This document shows positions 18,738 through 27,604 of a stretch of DNA of 41,087 nt, piece by piece. Below the pieces are notes generated by a model. It did not search any database. It saw only the letters and a program-made list of their open reading frames with translations, and was not told the origin of the DNA. Made by a program: the position numbers and the translations under genes. Source of the DNA: Saprospiraceae bacterium (GTDB lineage: Bacteria; Bacteroidota; Bacteroidia; Chitinophagales; Saprospiraceae). The stretch spans positions 1 through 41,087 of the forward strand of contig JALHRK010000015.1 of assembly GCA_022841505.1 (NCBI GenBank). Direction: 5' to 3'. Positions within the stretch are counted from its first letter, which is position 1. Each line of letters begins with the position of its first letter.

Positions 18738-20327
18738 CTACTTAAAGTCAATCAACATAATCGCCGCAAGGGTCTCAATCCCATCCCAAAGAAAGCTAAG
18801 TTGTACATTTTCATTTTCGCCATGCTGGTTGTTGTCGTAATTGACCACAGGAACGGAGATGGGTGGGGTATTCAACACCTCTTCAAACAGGTACAAGGGC
18901 AAACTTCCGCCCGCCGAGGGCATTAGCACAATCTCCTGATCCGAGGTGGCTTTGACGGCCTGGATCACCAATTTGGAAATGGGCAAATCCATGGAGGTGC
19001 GTTGGGCGTTGTAGCCTGTTGCAGCGCGGATCGTGGCGATATTCGGGTGCGTCAGGCGCTCTTCGTCGGTCGGTTCGCGGTCGAGTACATAGTAACCCTG
19101 CGCGCGGATGTGGTCCACCACCTTTTGCACCTGGCGTTTGTGGTCGTTGCCTTTCACTAAGCGCAGGTCGAGCGTGACCGTCGCCATGGTGGGGATGATG
19201 TTGCTGGCCAATTTGCCCACATTGGCGCTCACGATGCCGTTAATGTTCAGCGTTGGCAGGGTGATGATGGATTCCAAAAACGAAAGGGACGGGTTTTCCG
19301 CCTCTGCAAAAGCTAATTCCTGCTGCATCATAGGGGCCGGATCGGGAATGGCCGCCAACGCGGCGCGTTCGGATGTGCTGAGGGGTACCACATCGTCGTA
19401 AAATCCAGGGATCAGCACTTTGCCTTCGTCGTCTTTCATGGTGGCCAGCAACCGCACCAGTTTCATGGCAGGATTGGGCGCCCAGTTGCCGTAATTTCCG
19501 CTGTGCAGCGGGCGTTTGGCGCCAAAGATCGTCAAGTTCAGGTTCACATCGCCGCGCACGCCGAAAGTGATTTGTTTTTTGCCCGAAGCATGCATGGGGC
19601 CATCGCAGATGATCCAGGCATCGGCTTTGAGCAGGTCGCGGTGTTTTTCTAAAATTTCTCCGAGGTTTGTGGAACCTTTTTCCTCTTCGCCTTCAAAGAA
19701 AAATTTGAGGTTGATTTTGGGTGCAAGCTTGGTGCGCCGGATGGCGTCGTAGGCGTTCAAGATCGTGAAAACTCCCGCTTTGTCGTCTGCGGCCGCACGG
19801 GCGTACAGGCGCCATTGGGGCTGGAGTAGTATGCTGGAAGTCTCCGTACCGCGAAACTCCGATTTCGCGGAGGGCAACGAACTTGCAGTGGGGAAATCTA
19901 TGAGTTGCCCGCCTTTGTCCAACGGTGCAGTCGCCAATTGCGGCTTAAACGGCGACAGGCCCTCCGCCCATTTGTCGGGGTTCACCGGTTGGCCGTCGTA
20001 GTGGGCGTAAAAAATCAAGGTTCTGGTGGCGCCGGGTGTCAGTACTTCTCCGTAAACCGCAGGAATGGCGCCGGGCGTATCGGCCTCCAGCAGGCGCGCG
20101 TTGCCGATTCCCCGCTTTTTCATCATCTCTACGACATACCGGGCGTTGATTTGCAACTGCTCGGGGTCGTTCATGGTGTTGGGCAGGGAAAGAAATTCGA
20201 CGTATTCCTTCAACAACTCGTAATGCCGGGGCTGGTGGTCGGAACGGATGGCCTGAACGGCTTTGTTTTGGCCGGAAAGGATGGTTGTCGAAAGGATCAA
20301 AAAAAGGAAAAGAATGGATTTTTTCAT
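18738..20327 (-). CDS. M20/M25/M40 family metallo-dipeptidase, secreted
   Basis: Signal peptide MKKSILFLFLILSTTILSG; LIFYAHYDGQPV, AADDKAG, FFFEGEEEKGS. Start 20327 preferred over 20381. Confidence 0.92.
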   Translation of the reverse strand: MKKSILFLFLILSTTILSGQNKAVQAIRSDHQPRHYELLKEYVEFLSLPNTMNDPEQLQINARYVVEMMKKRGIGNARLLEADTPGAIPAVYGEVLTPGATRTLIFYAHYDGQPVNPDKWAEGLSPFKPQLATAPLDKGGQLIDFPTASSLPSAKSEFRGTETSSILLQPQWRLYARAAADDKAGVFTILNAYDAIRRTKLAPKINLKFFFEGEEEKGSTNLGEILEKHRDLLKADAWIICDGPMHASGKKQITFGVRGDVNLNLTIFGAKRPLHSGNYGNWAPNPAMKLVRLLATMKDDEGKVLIPGFYDDVVPLSTSERAALAAIPDPAPMMQQELAFAEAENPSLSFLESIITLPTLNINGIVSANVGKLASNIIPTMATVTLDLRLVKGNDHKRQVQKVVDHIRAQGYYVLDREPTDEERLTHPNIATIRAATGYNAQRTSMDLPISKLVIQAVKATSDQEIVLMPSAGGSLPLYLFEEVLNTPPISVPVVNYDNNQHGENENVQLSFLWDGIETLAAIMLIDFK

Positions 20328-20389
20328 GAACCTGATATTTTCAAGATCATGCAAGGTAAGATAAGCTTTGCAGTACGGCAAGGCTTTTT

Positions 20390-20578
20390 AGGGTCGCTGA
20401 AATAATAACTATACACATTCTCAGGAGGCCTTTTGCTCCTACCCTGCGTTGGAGAACCGCCTCCCTTAGCTATGGCTAAGGTCGGGAACCTCCGCCCCCG
20501 AATAAATTCGGGACAGGCCTTGGTTAGAACCAAAATGCCTTGCCTGGTAAAAGCGACACTTATTAATTCAGCGACCCT
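20390..20578. mobile_element. 189-bp inverted-repeat (MITE-like) element
   Basis: AGGGTCGCTGAAATAATAA (20390-20408) versus TTATTAATTCAGCGACCCT (20560-20578), 18/19 match; internal hairpins TTAGC/GCTAA and CCCGAAT/ATTCGGG. Confidence 0.75.
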
Positions 20579-20642
20579 TAGGGGAACCCAACGAAACTCG
20601 GGTGGATCCCTGTCTTAGAAAAAATCGAACTTTTCCCGTAAC

Positions 20643-21038
20643 CTACTTGCTGTTGTACCAATGATTCTGTCCCATTGCTGCAGCCTTTTCCAAAACTAAT
20701 ACAAACCCAATTCCCAGTGTATAAGCTACGAGATCCATCCAATCGAAGGAAGTTCCGATTAAGATGCGTGCAATTTTTGAATGTTGAAGCCCAAGCGTTT
20801 CAACAATTTTTAAATATTGCAAGAATTCAATGGTATAAGAAAAAAGCAAAACAAAAATAGTCGCAGCAAAAACGGATACATCAAAAAAAGACCGGACAAA
20901 GCAATAAATCAGTATCACGACGAGGAAATCTCCAAGATACGGCCGGATAAAGCCGTCGCGAAGAAAAAAGCCAATACCAAGCTCAATGGCGAACAGAAGG
21001 ATTGAATAAATAAAATAACGAGCCCGAAATTTGAACAT
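20643..21038 (-). CDS. DUF2809-like integral membrane protein
   Basis: 131 aa, hydrophobic; FSYTIEFLQYLKIVETLGLQHSKIARILIGTSFDWMDLVAYTLG. Confidence 0.7.
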   Translation of the reverse strand: MFKFRARYFIYSILLFAIELGIGFFLRDGFIRPYLGDFLVVILIYCFVRSFFDVSVFAATIFVLLFSYTIEFLQYLKIVETLGLQHSKIARILIGTSFDWMDLVAYTLGIGFVLVLEKAAAMGQNHWYNSK

Positions 21039-21058
21039 AGTAATATTGGGTTGGGTCC

Positions 21059-21152
21059 CATACTACTGGACATTTTCGTGCGATGAGACCTTGTAGGGGT
21101 TTTAGAAACCTATAAGGTCTGAAGCCCTGAAATGAAAATGTCCAGTAGTATG
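21059..21152. mobile_element. 94-bp MITE-like element with perfect 19-bp TIRs and 9-bp direct repeats
   Basis: CATACTACTGGACATTTTC (21059-21077) / GAAAATGTCCAGTAGTATG (21134-21152); flanking GTTGGGTCC at 21050-21058 and 21153-21161. Confidence 0.93.
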
Positions 21153-21164
21153 GTTGGGTCCACA

Positions 21165-21641
21165 CTATGCGGAACCTGTTATCATTTTTTTCAATAAGGA
21201 AATTTGACCTAAATGATAATAACTGTGTTCAATTACGCCTTCAATATTCCGCAGGTAACTTCCATACTTCTCGTCCACAAAAGGCTGATCAAAAATTTCA
21301 TCAGGCATTTCTTCTACTTTTTCAGCAAATTTTTCAGCATTGAGCAAAAAGGCATTCACTAAATTCATCCAATCCGTTTCACTTTTAATTTCAGGAAGAT
21401 CAAAACTGTATTTGTCCCTGATTTCAAGATTTCCGCCATTAAAAACATTTAATAGCCCCCCTAAATAATAGTTTATGTGAAAGGTCAAAACGGCAATGGT
21501 ATTTAAATGGTCTACCTTTTGAATGGCTTGTTCCCAATGAATACTCAAAATTTGTTCCTTAAAATTAGTGTTTGCAATCCATTTTCCGTTCAGCAGGACT
21601 TCCCGGAGCCGGTTAGCCAGATAAACATTTCTTGATGCCAT
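21165..21641 (-). CDS. DinB-like / DUF1572-type protein
   Basis: 158 aa; HWEQAIQKVDHLNTIAVLTFHINYYLGG...GVIEHSYYHLGQISLLKKM. Confidence 0.65.
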   Translation of the reverse strand: MASRNVYLANRLREVLLNGKWIANTNFKEQILSIHWEQAIQKVDHLNTIAVLTFHINYYLGGLLNVFNGGNLEIRDKYSFDLPEIKSETDWMNLVNAFLLNAEKFAEKVEEMPDEIFDQPFVDEKYGSYLRNIEGVIEHSYYHLGQISLLKKMITGSA

Positions 21642-21664
21642 TGTTTTTCGTTTTTTTACAGAAA

Positions 21665-22717
21665 CTACTTAAACTCTCTGAAATTTGTCGAAATACTCAA
21701 ATGATTAATCCCCCCTGCAAGATGGTAGTGCATGCGCCCATAATCTAAGCGGAAGCGATTAATTTTGATGCCGATTCCGTAGGTGAAACCTGCCAGGCTG
21801 CGGTAGCTTTCCACGCTAAGCTCTTTGCCCAGCAGCGCTGCATAGCCGGCGCGCAGGCGGAAATTTTCCTTTTTGCCAAACAGAAATTCGCCGTTAAAAA
21901 CGAAATGGCGCAGGAAGTTATCGAAAAAGACGGCACTTTGGCTGCGCTCTGTGGGCTCTTCACCAAAGAAAGCGGTATCGTCCTCCGCGTTCGGGTCATC
22001 GTAGAGCACGTTCCAGCGGTCGAAATAGCGGTAGATGACGGAAACGCGGAACGGCAGGTAGCGCAGGCGTTTGGAAACACCGAGTTGCATTTCAAAAGGC
22101 AGCTTTTCAAACGGGGCGCCTTCTTCATACGTGGTCAATTGGGTGCCGATGTTTTTGGCCACAAAAGCCACCGTGAGCAGGCGCGACGTATCAGAATACG
22201 TGACGCCGAGATCGCCGGAAATACCCATGGACTGAGCGCCGGCCAATTGCGATGAAATCCACTTGATGTTAGCGCCAACTGAAAGCCGGTCGTAAGCCTG
22301 GTAGCCTGCGCCGAGCACGACGGCGTATTCGGCCACTTTAAAGCTGCCGGTAACCTGCGCAAGCACGTCGGTCGCATCTAATTCCCCATAGTTGGTGTAT
22401 TGCACGCCCCCATGGAACGTGGTGCGCCATTTCTCAATGCTGTGCCCGTAAGCTGCGTAGCCGTTTTGGATGCCGGCAAAATGAAAATTGTGGTTGAAGG
22501 TCAGTTGCTGGTGCATGGAGGCGTTGAGCAGGGAAGGATTGGCGTGCGCCAGACTCACGTCGTCGTCCTGAACAGCAATCAGGTTGCCGCCCAGCGCGGT
22601 CACCCGGGCTGATGGCGACAGGTTCATAAAAGCATAGGTGCTGTTGCCGCCTAATTGGGCAAAACTGAAGACGTATGCGAATACAGCAGGCAACAGGGAG
22701 ATCGCTTTTTTGAGCAT
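21665..22717 (-). CDS. porQ: type IX secretion system protein PorQ
   Basis: 350 aa; signal peptide, GGNSTYAFMNLSPSARVTALGGNLIAVQDDDVSLAHANPSLLN, beta-barrel pattern. Confidence 0.88.
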   Translation of the reverse strand: MLKKAISLLPAVFAYVFSFAQLGGNSTYAFMNLSPSARVTALGGNLIAVQDDDVSLAHANPSLLNASMHQQLTFNHNFHFAGIQNGYAAYGHSIEKWRTTFHGGVQYTNYGELDATDVLAQVTGSFKVAEYAVVLGAGYQAYDRLSVGANIKWISSQLAGAQSMGISGDLGVTYSDTSRLLTVAFVAKNIGTQLTTYEEGAPFEKLPFEMQLGVSKRLRYLPFRVSVIYRYFDRWNVLYDDPNAEDDTAFFGEEPTERSQSAVFFDNFLRHFVFNGEFLFGKKENFRLRAGYAALLGKELSVESYRSLAGFTYGIGIKINRFRLDYGRMHYHLAGGINHLSISTNFREFK

Positions 22718-22840
22718 GGGTAGAAGTTCTTATCCGTTAAAATTAAGATTTAAATGACGAAGTTGAGCAGCATACAAAAGGCGAACGCAAATCCTGAATG
22801 AATATTTTTGGTCGGTGTTTCCTTAGCATGTGATCGGTTT

Positions 22841-23017
22841 GTTGTTCGTGGTTCGTTAAGGGTTGTTCGTTAGGTTTCTGGATGAATCGGATGCGAGAAC
22901 AGAACGACGTTTCGACTTGCTTCGACTTCGCTCAGTACAAGCCGCTCAACGAACAGCGAACAACCGACAACGAACAACGACTTCTGACCAATCATCAAAT
23001 TTTCAAATCTTCAAATC
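22841..23017. repeat. GTTGTTC-heptamer inverted arms plus TTTGAAGA octamers (copy A, with nested REP-like insert)
   Basis: GTTGTTC GTGGTTC ... on +; GTTGTTC GTTGTCG GTTGTTC GCTGTTC on minus; core GTTCTCGCATCCGATT shared with 30964-31107. Confidence 0.88.
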
Positions 23018-24190
23018 ACCTTCCCCTCTATACGTTGGCACACAATCCACGACCCGGTCGCCCTGAATCAGGTAGAGTACTTTAAAATGCTCGCACAGTT
23101 CTCCAGCTTTGGCGTGTCGGAAAAAGATGGGGTCGCCCAAATGCAACGGTTGCGAGCCTCGGTACAAAATGGGCGTTTGCACTTCTCCTGCGCCTTCGTT
23201 GGGCAAAAGCGAGGCGCCTTCCGGCAAATACGGCGTCGGGAGTTTTGCTTTGCCAGCTGCTCCGGAAGCTACATACCCACCACCGTAGCAGGTAAAAATA
23301 TCAAGCTCGGGCTGACGGGTAATGTCTAATGCAAATCCAGCAGCGGGCAGGTGGTGAAAATGCCGATACCCATCGAACAGGGTAGGCGCATAAAACGCCG
23401 AGCCGGCGGTCACTTCCGTCACGACCGCTTCTTCGGAAGAAGTTTCCAGGCTTCCCGTACCTCCGGCATTCACAAAACGAAGGTTTTCAGCGCCGATGGC
23501 CGCCACGACCTCAGCCCGCAAAGCCCGCACTTTGGACAAAGCCCGGTTTTGCAGCAGCCGGATGACCTGGTTTTTAAAAAACTGTCCGGACACATGATCG
23601 CCCAGTCCGGCAAGCTGTGCCTCGTAGCCCATGATCCCATCCAATCGCAGCCCATCATACTGTTGAATGGTTTCAAAAAGCGCCTTTGCTTGTGCAGCCG
23701 AGCGGATGCCCGAGCGTTGTACCCCGAAGTGGAGTCCGGGAAATTTGGTAGACATATCCACGTCTATACATATCGGGAGTTGCACTTTTTTTTCTATTGC
23801 GGCGCGATTGGCCAAGGCAATGTGCTGCGGGCAATCCACCATCAGCGTGAGGCATTTCCCGCGGGCGACTTCTTCCGCCACAGCGGCCAAATCCGTTGCA
23901 TCACAGGAAGGATAGGCGATCAGCAGGTCATCGAATCCCTGGCGGCTCAAAAAAACTGCTTCCCTGGCATGGTAAGCCATAACGCCCTGGTAGCGATCGT
24001 GACTTTGGAGCACCCGGAACAGCAGCGCCTGGCAACGAATGGATTTGGAAGCCACCCGAATTTGTTTGCTGCCGGCCCTTTTTAACACTTGCCGGACATT
24101 GTTGTCAAAATAATCCAGGTCTACAAAAGCCGCTGGTTTTGAGACGTTACGGAGGGCTTCCCGGTATCGGTTGTATGAATCTGAAGACAT
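23003..24190 (-). CDS. D-threonine aldolase / alanine racemase-fold (type III) PLP enzyme
   Basis: 395 aa; AFVDLDYFDNNVRQVLKRAGSKQIRVASKSIRC; ICIDVDMSTKFPGLHFGVQRSGI; GGGYVASG near C-terminus. Confidence 0.82.
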   Translation of the reverse strand: MSSDSYNRYREALRNVSKPAAFVDLDYFDNNVRQVLKRAGSKQIRVASKSIRCQALLFRVLQSHDRYQGVMAYHAREAVFLSRQGFDDLLIAYPSCDATDLAAVAEEVARGKCLTLMVDCPQHIALANRAAIEKKVQLPICIDVDMSTKFPGLHFGVQRSGIRSAAQAKALFETIQQYDGLRLDGIMGYEAQLAGLGDHVSGQFFKNQVIRLLQNRALSKVRALRAEVVAAIGAENLRFVNAGGTGSLETSSEEAVVTEVTAGSAFYAPTLFDGYRHFHHLPAAGFALDITRQPELDIFTCYGGGYVASGAAGKAKLPTPYLPEGASLLPNEGAGEVQTPILYRGSQPLHLGDPIFFRHAKAGELCEHFKVLYLIQGDRVVDCVPTYRGEGDLKI

Positions 24191-24238
24191 TTGATGTGAA
24201 CTTTTTAATTTTTTTTGGTGCTTATCTCCAAAATGGCC

Positions 24239-24246
24239 TATATTTG
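24239..24246 (+). promoter_or_regulatory. Candidate Bacteroidota promoter -7 box TATATTTG upstream of tRNA-Cys
   Basis: TAnnTTTG match with TTTG at 24214-24217 about 21 nt upstream. Confidence 0.5.
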
Positions 24247-24283
24247 CGTTCTCGATTCCAAAAGGGGTCGTTTTTTTTAAAAA

Positions 24284-24354
24284 GGTCGGGTGGCCGAGTG
24301 GCTAGGCAGAGGTCTGCAAAACCTCGTACAGCGGTTCGAATCCGCTCTCGACCT
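24284..24354 (+). tRNA. tRNA-Cys (GCA)
   Basis: Cloverleaf GGTCGGG...CTCGACC + U discriminator; anticodon loop CTGCAAA; T-loop GGTTCGAATCC; no encoded CCA. Confidence 0.95.
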
Positions 24355-24483
24355 CAGGTTAAAGCCCTTTTCTGCAATGCCGGAAGAGGGCTTTTTCTTT
24401 TATTCCTGCAATCTCTGTACTTTTCCCTCAAGATTTTTTGTATCATTGCTGGCACTCAAGTTCCCACTTACAATCCAGTTAAC

Positions 24484-25506
24484 ATGTTCAATCGGCGTGA
24501 CTTCCTGAATAAGACCATCCTCGCTTCTTTGGCTGCCGGGGTTGGAATTTCTTCCTGCGAATCCAAACCTAAGCAAGATGCGGCAAAAAACAATGCCGCA
24601 ACCACAAATCAATCATCCGGAGAAAAGCCGGAAGCGACGGTCATCGCTACCTGGAAACACCCCGATGCTACACAAAAAGCCTTGGAAGTGATTCAAAATC
24701 AGGGGCGTGCGCTGGATGGCATCGAGGCAGGCGTCAGGATGGTGGAAGCAGATCCGTTGGATCAATCGGTGGGCTATGGAGGTTTGCCTGACCGCGATGG
24801 GATCGTCACCCTTGATGCTTGCGTGATGGATGAAAAGGGCAACGCAGGTTGCGTGACTTTTCTTCAGCACATCATGCACCCCGTTTCCGTGGCGCGGAAG
24901 GTCATGGAGGACACCCCACATGTGATGTTGAGCGGGGAGGGCGCCCTCCAGTTTGCCCTGTCCAAAGGTTTTGAAAAAGAAAACCTGCTCACGCAGGCTG
25001 CCGAGGAACGATGGAAAGAATGGCTGAAAGAAGGAACCTACAAACCGGTTGGCGGCCACGAACAGCACGATACCATTGGGATGCTGGCCATAGATGGCAA
25101 CGGGAACCTTTCCGGCGCATGCAGTACCAGCGGGATGGCCTTTAAAATGCACGGCAGGGTCGGGGATTCCCCGATCATTGGCGCGGGTTTATATGTAGAC
25201 AATGAAGTCGGGGCTGCTACCGCAACCGGCTTGGGCGAATTTGTGATGAAAACCCTCGGCGCTTTCCTAATTGTGGAACTCATGCGCCAGGGAAAATCGC
25301 CGGAAGCCGCCTGCCGGGAGGCCGCCCTGCGCATTGCAGAAAAATACGGCAAAGCAAACGAAGACATGCAGGTAGGTTATATCGCCCTGAATAAAAAAGG
25401 CGAATACGGCACTTATTCCCTGCACCCGGGATTCAATTACAGCATTTCCCGCAAAGCTTCGCACGAAGTACTTGATTCACCCTATCTTTCTGCAAGCGCC
25501 GGTTGA
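24484..25506 (+). CDS. N4-(beta-N-acetylglucosaminyl)-L-asparaginase / isoaspartyl peptidase family, Tat-like signal
   Basis: MFNRRDFLNKTILASLAAGVGISSCES; HDTIGMLAIDGNGNLSGACSTSGMAFKMHGRVGDSPIIGAGLYVDNEVGAATATG. Confidence 0.92.
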   Translation: MFNRRDFLNKTILASLAAGVGISSCESKPKQDAAKNNAATTNQSSGEKPEATVIATWKHPDATQKALEVIQNQGRALDGIEAGVRMVEADPLDQSVGYGGLPDRDGIVTLDACVMDEKGNAGCVTFLQHIMHPVSVARKVMEDTPHVMLSGEGALQFALSKGFEKENLLTQAAEERWKEWLKEGTYKPVGGHEQHDTIGMLAIDGNGNLSGACSTSGMAFKMHGRVGDSPIIGAGLYVDNEVGAATATGLGEFVMKTLGAFLIVELMRQGKSPEAACREAALRIAEKYGKANEDMQVGYIALNKKGEYGTYSLHPGFNYSISRKASHEVLDSPYLSASAG

Positions 25507-25604
25507 TTTTTTGTGTCTAGAGTCCAGTGACTACGCTTTTGTGGTCATGCAAATCTTTAATGGCACAGCGTTTCGCGGAGGAACACGGAGTTTACTTTAA
25601 AAAC

Positions 25605-26192
25605 TTACTTTAACTTCTTCCTCCAAAATCGCAGCGCCTTCGGGCTTTCCGAATCCTCATCCAAATCTTTCCAGGAAATGGTGCAAATCATTGCTGTGCG
25701 CTCGAACCCGCGTTTTTGCCAGAAAGCATCGAGCGGAATAAAATCAGCGGGGCGGCGTGGATGATCCTCAGGGCGGATCACGCCGCAAAAGCAAACCCAT
25801 TCAAACCGGCCCAGGCGCCTTGCATGCGCTTCGCGGTGTTCAAAAAATGCCACGCCCAGCCCGCTGCCGCGGTACGATTTTCGCAAAACCGACTCGCCGT
25901 AGTAGAAGACCTGCCCGATATCGTAGCCGTTTTCAAGAAAAGGCGTTTGAATATTCGGGGTTTCGTGCACCATTGGCAATCCGGTGGAGGCGCCCACCAC
26001 CTGATCGCCATCAAAAGCCACCACGAGTACCGCATCGGGCGCCGATAAAAAAGCTTGCAGGTATTCCTGCTCAGATAACATATCGCCATCGTAGAGATAA
26101 GGGAATTCGCGGAAGACCTCAATGCGCAGCGCAGCCAGGTCATCAAGGTATGCCAGCGCGGCCTTGCCGGTAAAGGATTTTACCTCAAGCAT
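25605..26192 (-). CDS. GNAT-family N-acetyltransferase
   Basis: Start at Met 26192 (MLEVKSFTGKAALAYLDDLAAL); VLRKSYRGSGLGVAFFEHREAHARRLG. Confidence 0.85.
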   Translation of the reverse strand: MLEVKSFTGKAALAYLDDLAALRIEVFREFPYLYDGDMLSEQEYLQAFLSAPDAVLVVAFDGDQVVGASTGLPMVHETPNIQTPFLENGYDIGQVFYYGESVLRKSYRGSGLGVAFFEHREAHARRLGRFEWVCFCGVIRPEDHPRRPADFIPLDAFWQKRGFERTAMICTISWKDLDEDSESPKALRFWRKKLK

Positions 26193-26194
26193 AG

Positions 26195-26707
26195 CTATTG
26201 CGCGTCTTTTTTGGCTTTCTCCATGTTCTTCGCCGAAGCTTTTTTCACCTCCTCCAGCACCATCACCGTTTGGGCGTGAATGGGCTCCATCTCGGAAGTC
26301 AGGCGGTCGTGTTCCGCTTTCAGCGAGCCAAATTCCTGCTCGAACACTTCCGAAGCAAGGTTGCCGGCGCCGTGTTTTGCCAGCAGCGTGTCGCTTTTGA
26401 TTAAAATTTCGGTGCTGTTTTTGAGCAGCATGTTTTGTTTGGGCAGAATGACGCTCTTCATCATCGAGGTAAACCATTGCGTCAGCGAATCAGAGAGGAG
26501 CGTATCCATGACCATGATTTTTTGCAATTCATCAATGGTATTGTTCTGATCCTTTTCAAATTTGCGCGCATCGTTGAACATCGCAAGGCGCTTGTTCAGG
26601 GCTTCCAACTGGGTTTCGCTTTCAGCCGGATTGCTGCTGCAGGCGCTGAAGCCGACCGTGAAGAGGATTGCCGTTAAAACCGGAAAAAGAATGCTTGATT
26701 TTTTCAT
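26195..26707 (-). CDS. lipoprotein, unknown function
   Basis: 170 aa; lipobox FSACSSNPAES, mostly helical. Confidence 0.7.
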   Translation of the reverse strand: MKKSSILFPVLTAILFTVGFSACSSNPAESETQLEALNKRLAMFNDARKFEKDQNNTIDELQKIMVMDTLLSDSLTQWFTSMMKSVILPKQNMLLKNSTEILIKSDTLLAKHGAGNLASEVFEQEFGSLKAEHDRLTSEMEPIHAQTVMVLEEVKKASAKNMEKAKKDAQ

Positions 26708-26772
26708 GTCTGTATGATTTTAAGCGGCGAAGTTAATGCCTTCCACCTTGCTTTTCCAACTTACATTAACAA

Positions 26773-26801
26773 TCATCAATCATGTAATCGTCAATCCTCA
26801 A
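26773..26801 (-). repeat. Word array TTGAGGA TTGACGA TTACATGA TTGATGA (7-7-8-7)
   Basis: Second copy of the 11305-11333 array with identical cadence. Confidence 0.85.
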
Positions 26802-26881
26802 TAAAAAATAAAAATGAACGATTAAGCATCATTTTATAGAACTGATCACCTCTGGTTTATACGGGACAAGCTTTGCCTCTT

Positions 26882-27604
26882 TTAGGGCTTAAGCCGTTCC
26901 AACACCGTTGGCAGCAGGAGATCCACCCAGCGGGCATACATCTTCCCGGAAGGGTGCAGTTGATCGGAAGCCAGCAGGGAAGGGTCGGTCAGCGCCTCTC
27001 GGGAGATTGGGGTGATGTCGAAATAAGCTACGCCCCGGCTTTCCGTGATGGCCCGGTTGGCGGCATTAAACGCGTCAATTTCCAGACTGATTTGCGCCGG
27101 ATTCGGGCGGTTTTGCCCAAAAGGCGTGACGCCATAATCAGGAATGGACAAAACGAAAACGCGCTCGGGGCGGTTGCCCGCAAACTGGATGGCCATTTCC
27201 AGCAAGTCTGCAAACTCGGGTTCGTAAGCGCTCAGCGAAAAACCCCGGAATTGGTTGTTGACCCCGATGAGCAGGGTGACCAAATCAAAAGTATCTGCGG
27301 CCAACTGGGTATTCCCGATGGCCGATTTCAGGTCTCCGGTGGTCCAGCCCGTTTTGGCGATGATTTGCATCGTATCTACCTGGAGGTCGGCTTCCATTAG
27401 TTTTTGCCGGAGTTGCACCGGGAAACGGGCAGCAACCGGCACGCCCTGCCCGATGGTGTAGGAGTCGCCCAAAGCCAAGCAGGCAAGCGGTGTTTTTTCA
27501 TCGGTTACCGGCACTTCGATCACCGGCTCCAACGCAGGGGGATGTTCGCAGCCATTTGCGCTAAGCAAAGTTGATAAAGCAAATAAAATCAATAACTTAT
27601 TCAT
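26882..27604 (-). CDS. SGNH/GDSL hydrolase lipoprotein
   Basis: MNKLLILFALSTLLSANGCEH; ACLALGDSYTIGQGVP, LLIGVNNQFRG, SDQLHPSGKMYARW. Start 27604 overlaps the upstream ypdA-like 3' end. Confidence 0.88.
   Translation of the reverse strand: MNKLLILFALSTLLSANGCEHPPALEPVIEVPVTDEKTPLACLALGDSYTIGQGVPVAARFPVQLRQKLMEADLQVDTMQIIAKTGWTTGDLKSAIGNTQLAADTFDLVTLLIGVNNQFRGFSLSAYEPEFADLLEMAIQFAGNRPERVFVLSIPDYGVTPFGQNRPNPAQISLEIDAFNAANRAITESRGVAYFDITPISREALTDPSLLASDQLHPSGKMYARWVDLLLPTVLERLKP

Noticed and set aside
25516-25560. Degenerate fourth copy of the 122-bp hairpin (TGTCTAGAGTCCAGTGACTACG near the asparaginase stop)
   Set aside because: Only a short resemblance to one arm and no matching second arm or stem.
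26195-26477. Long N-terminal extension of the GNAT ORF (start 26477)
   Set aside because: The extension overlaps the upstream lipoprotein gene in another frame; Met 26192 gives a compact start with tight gene spacing.
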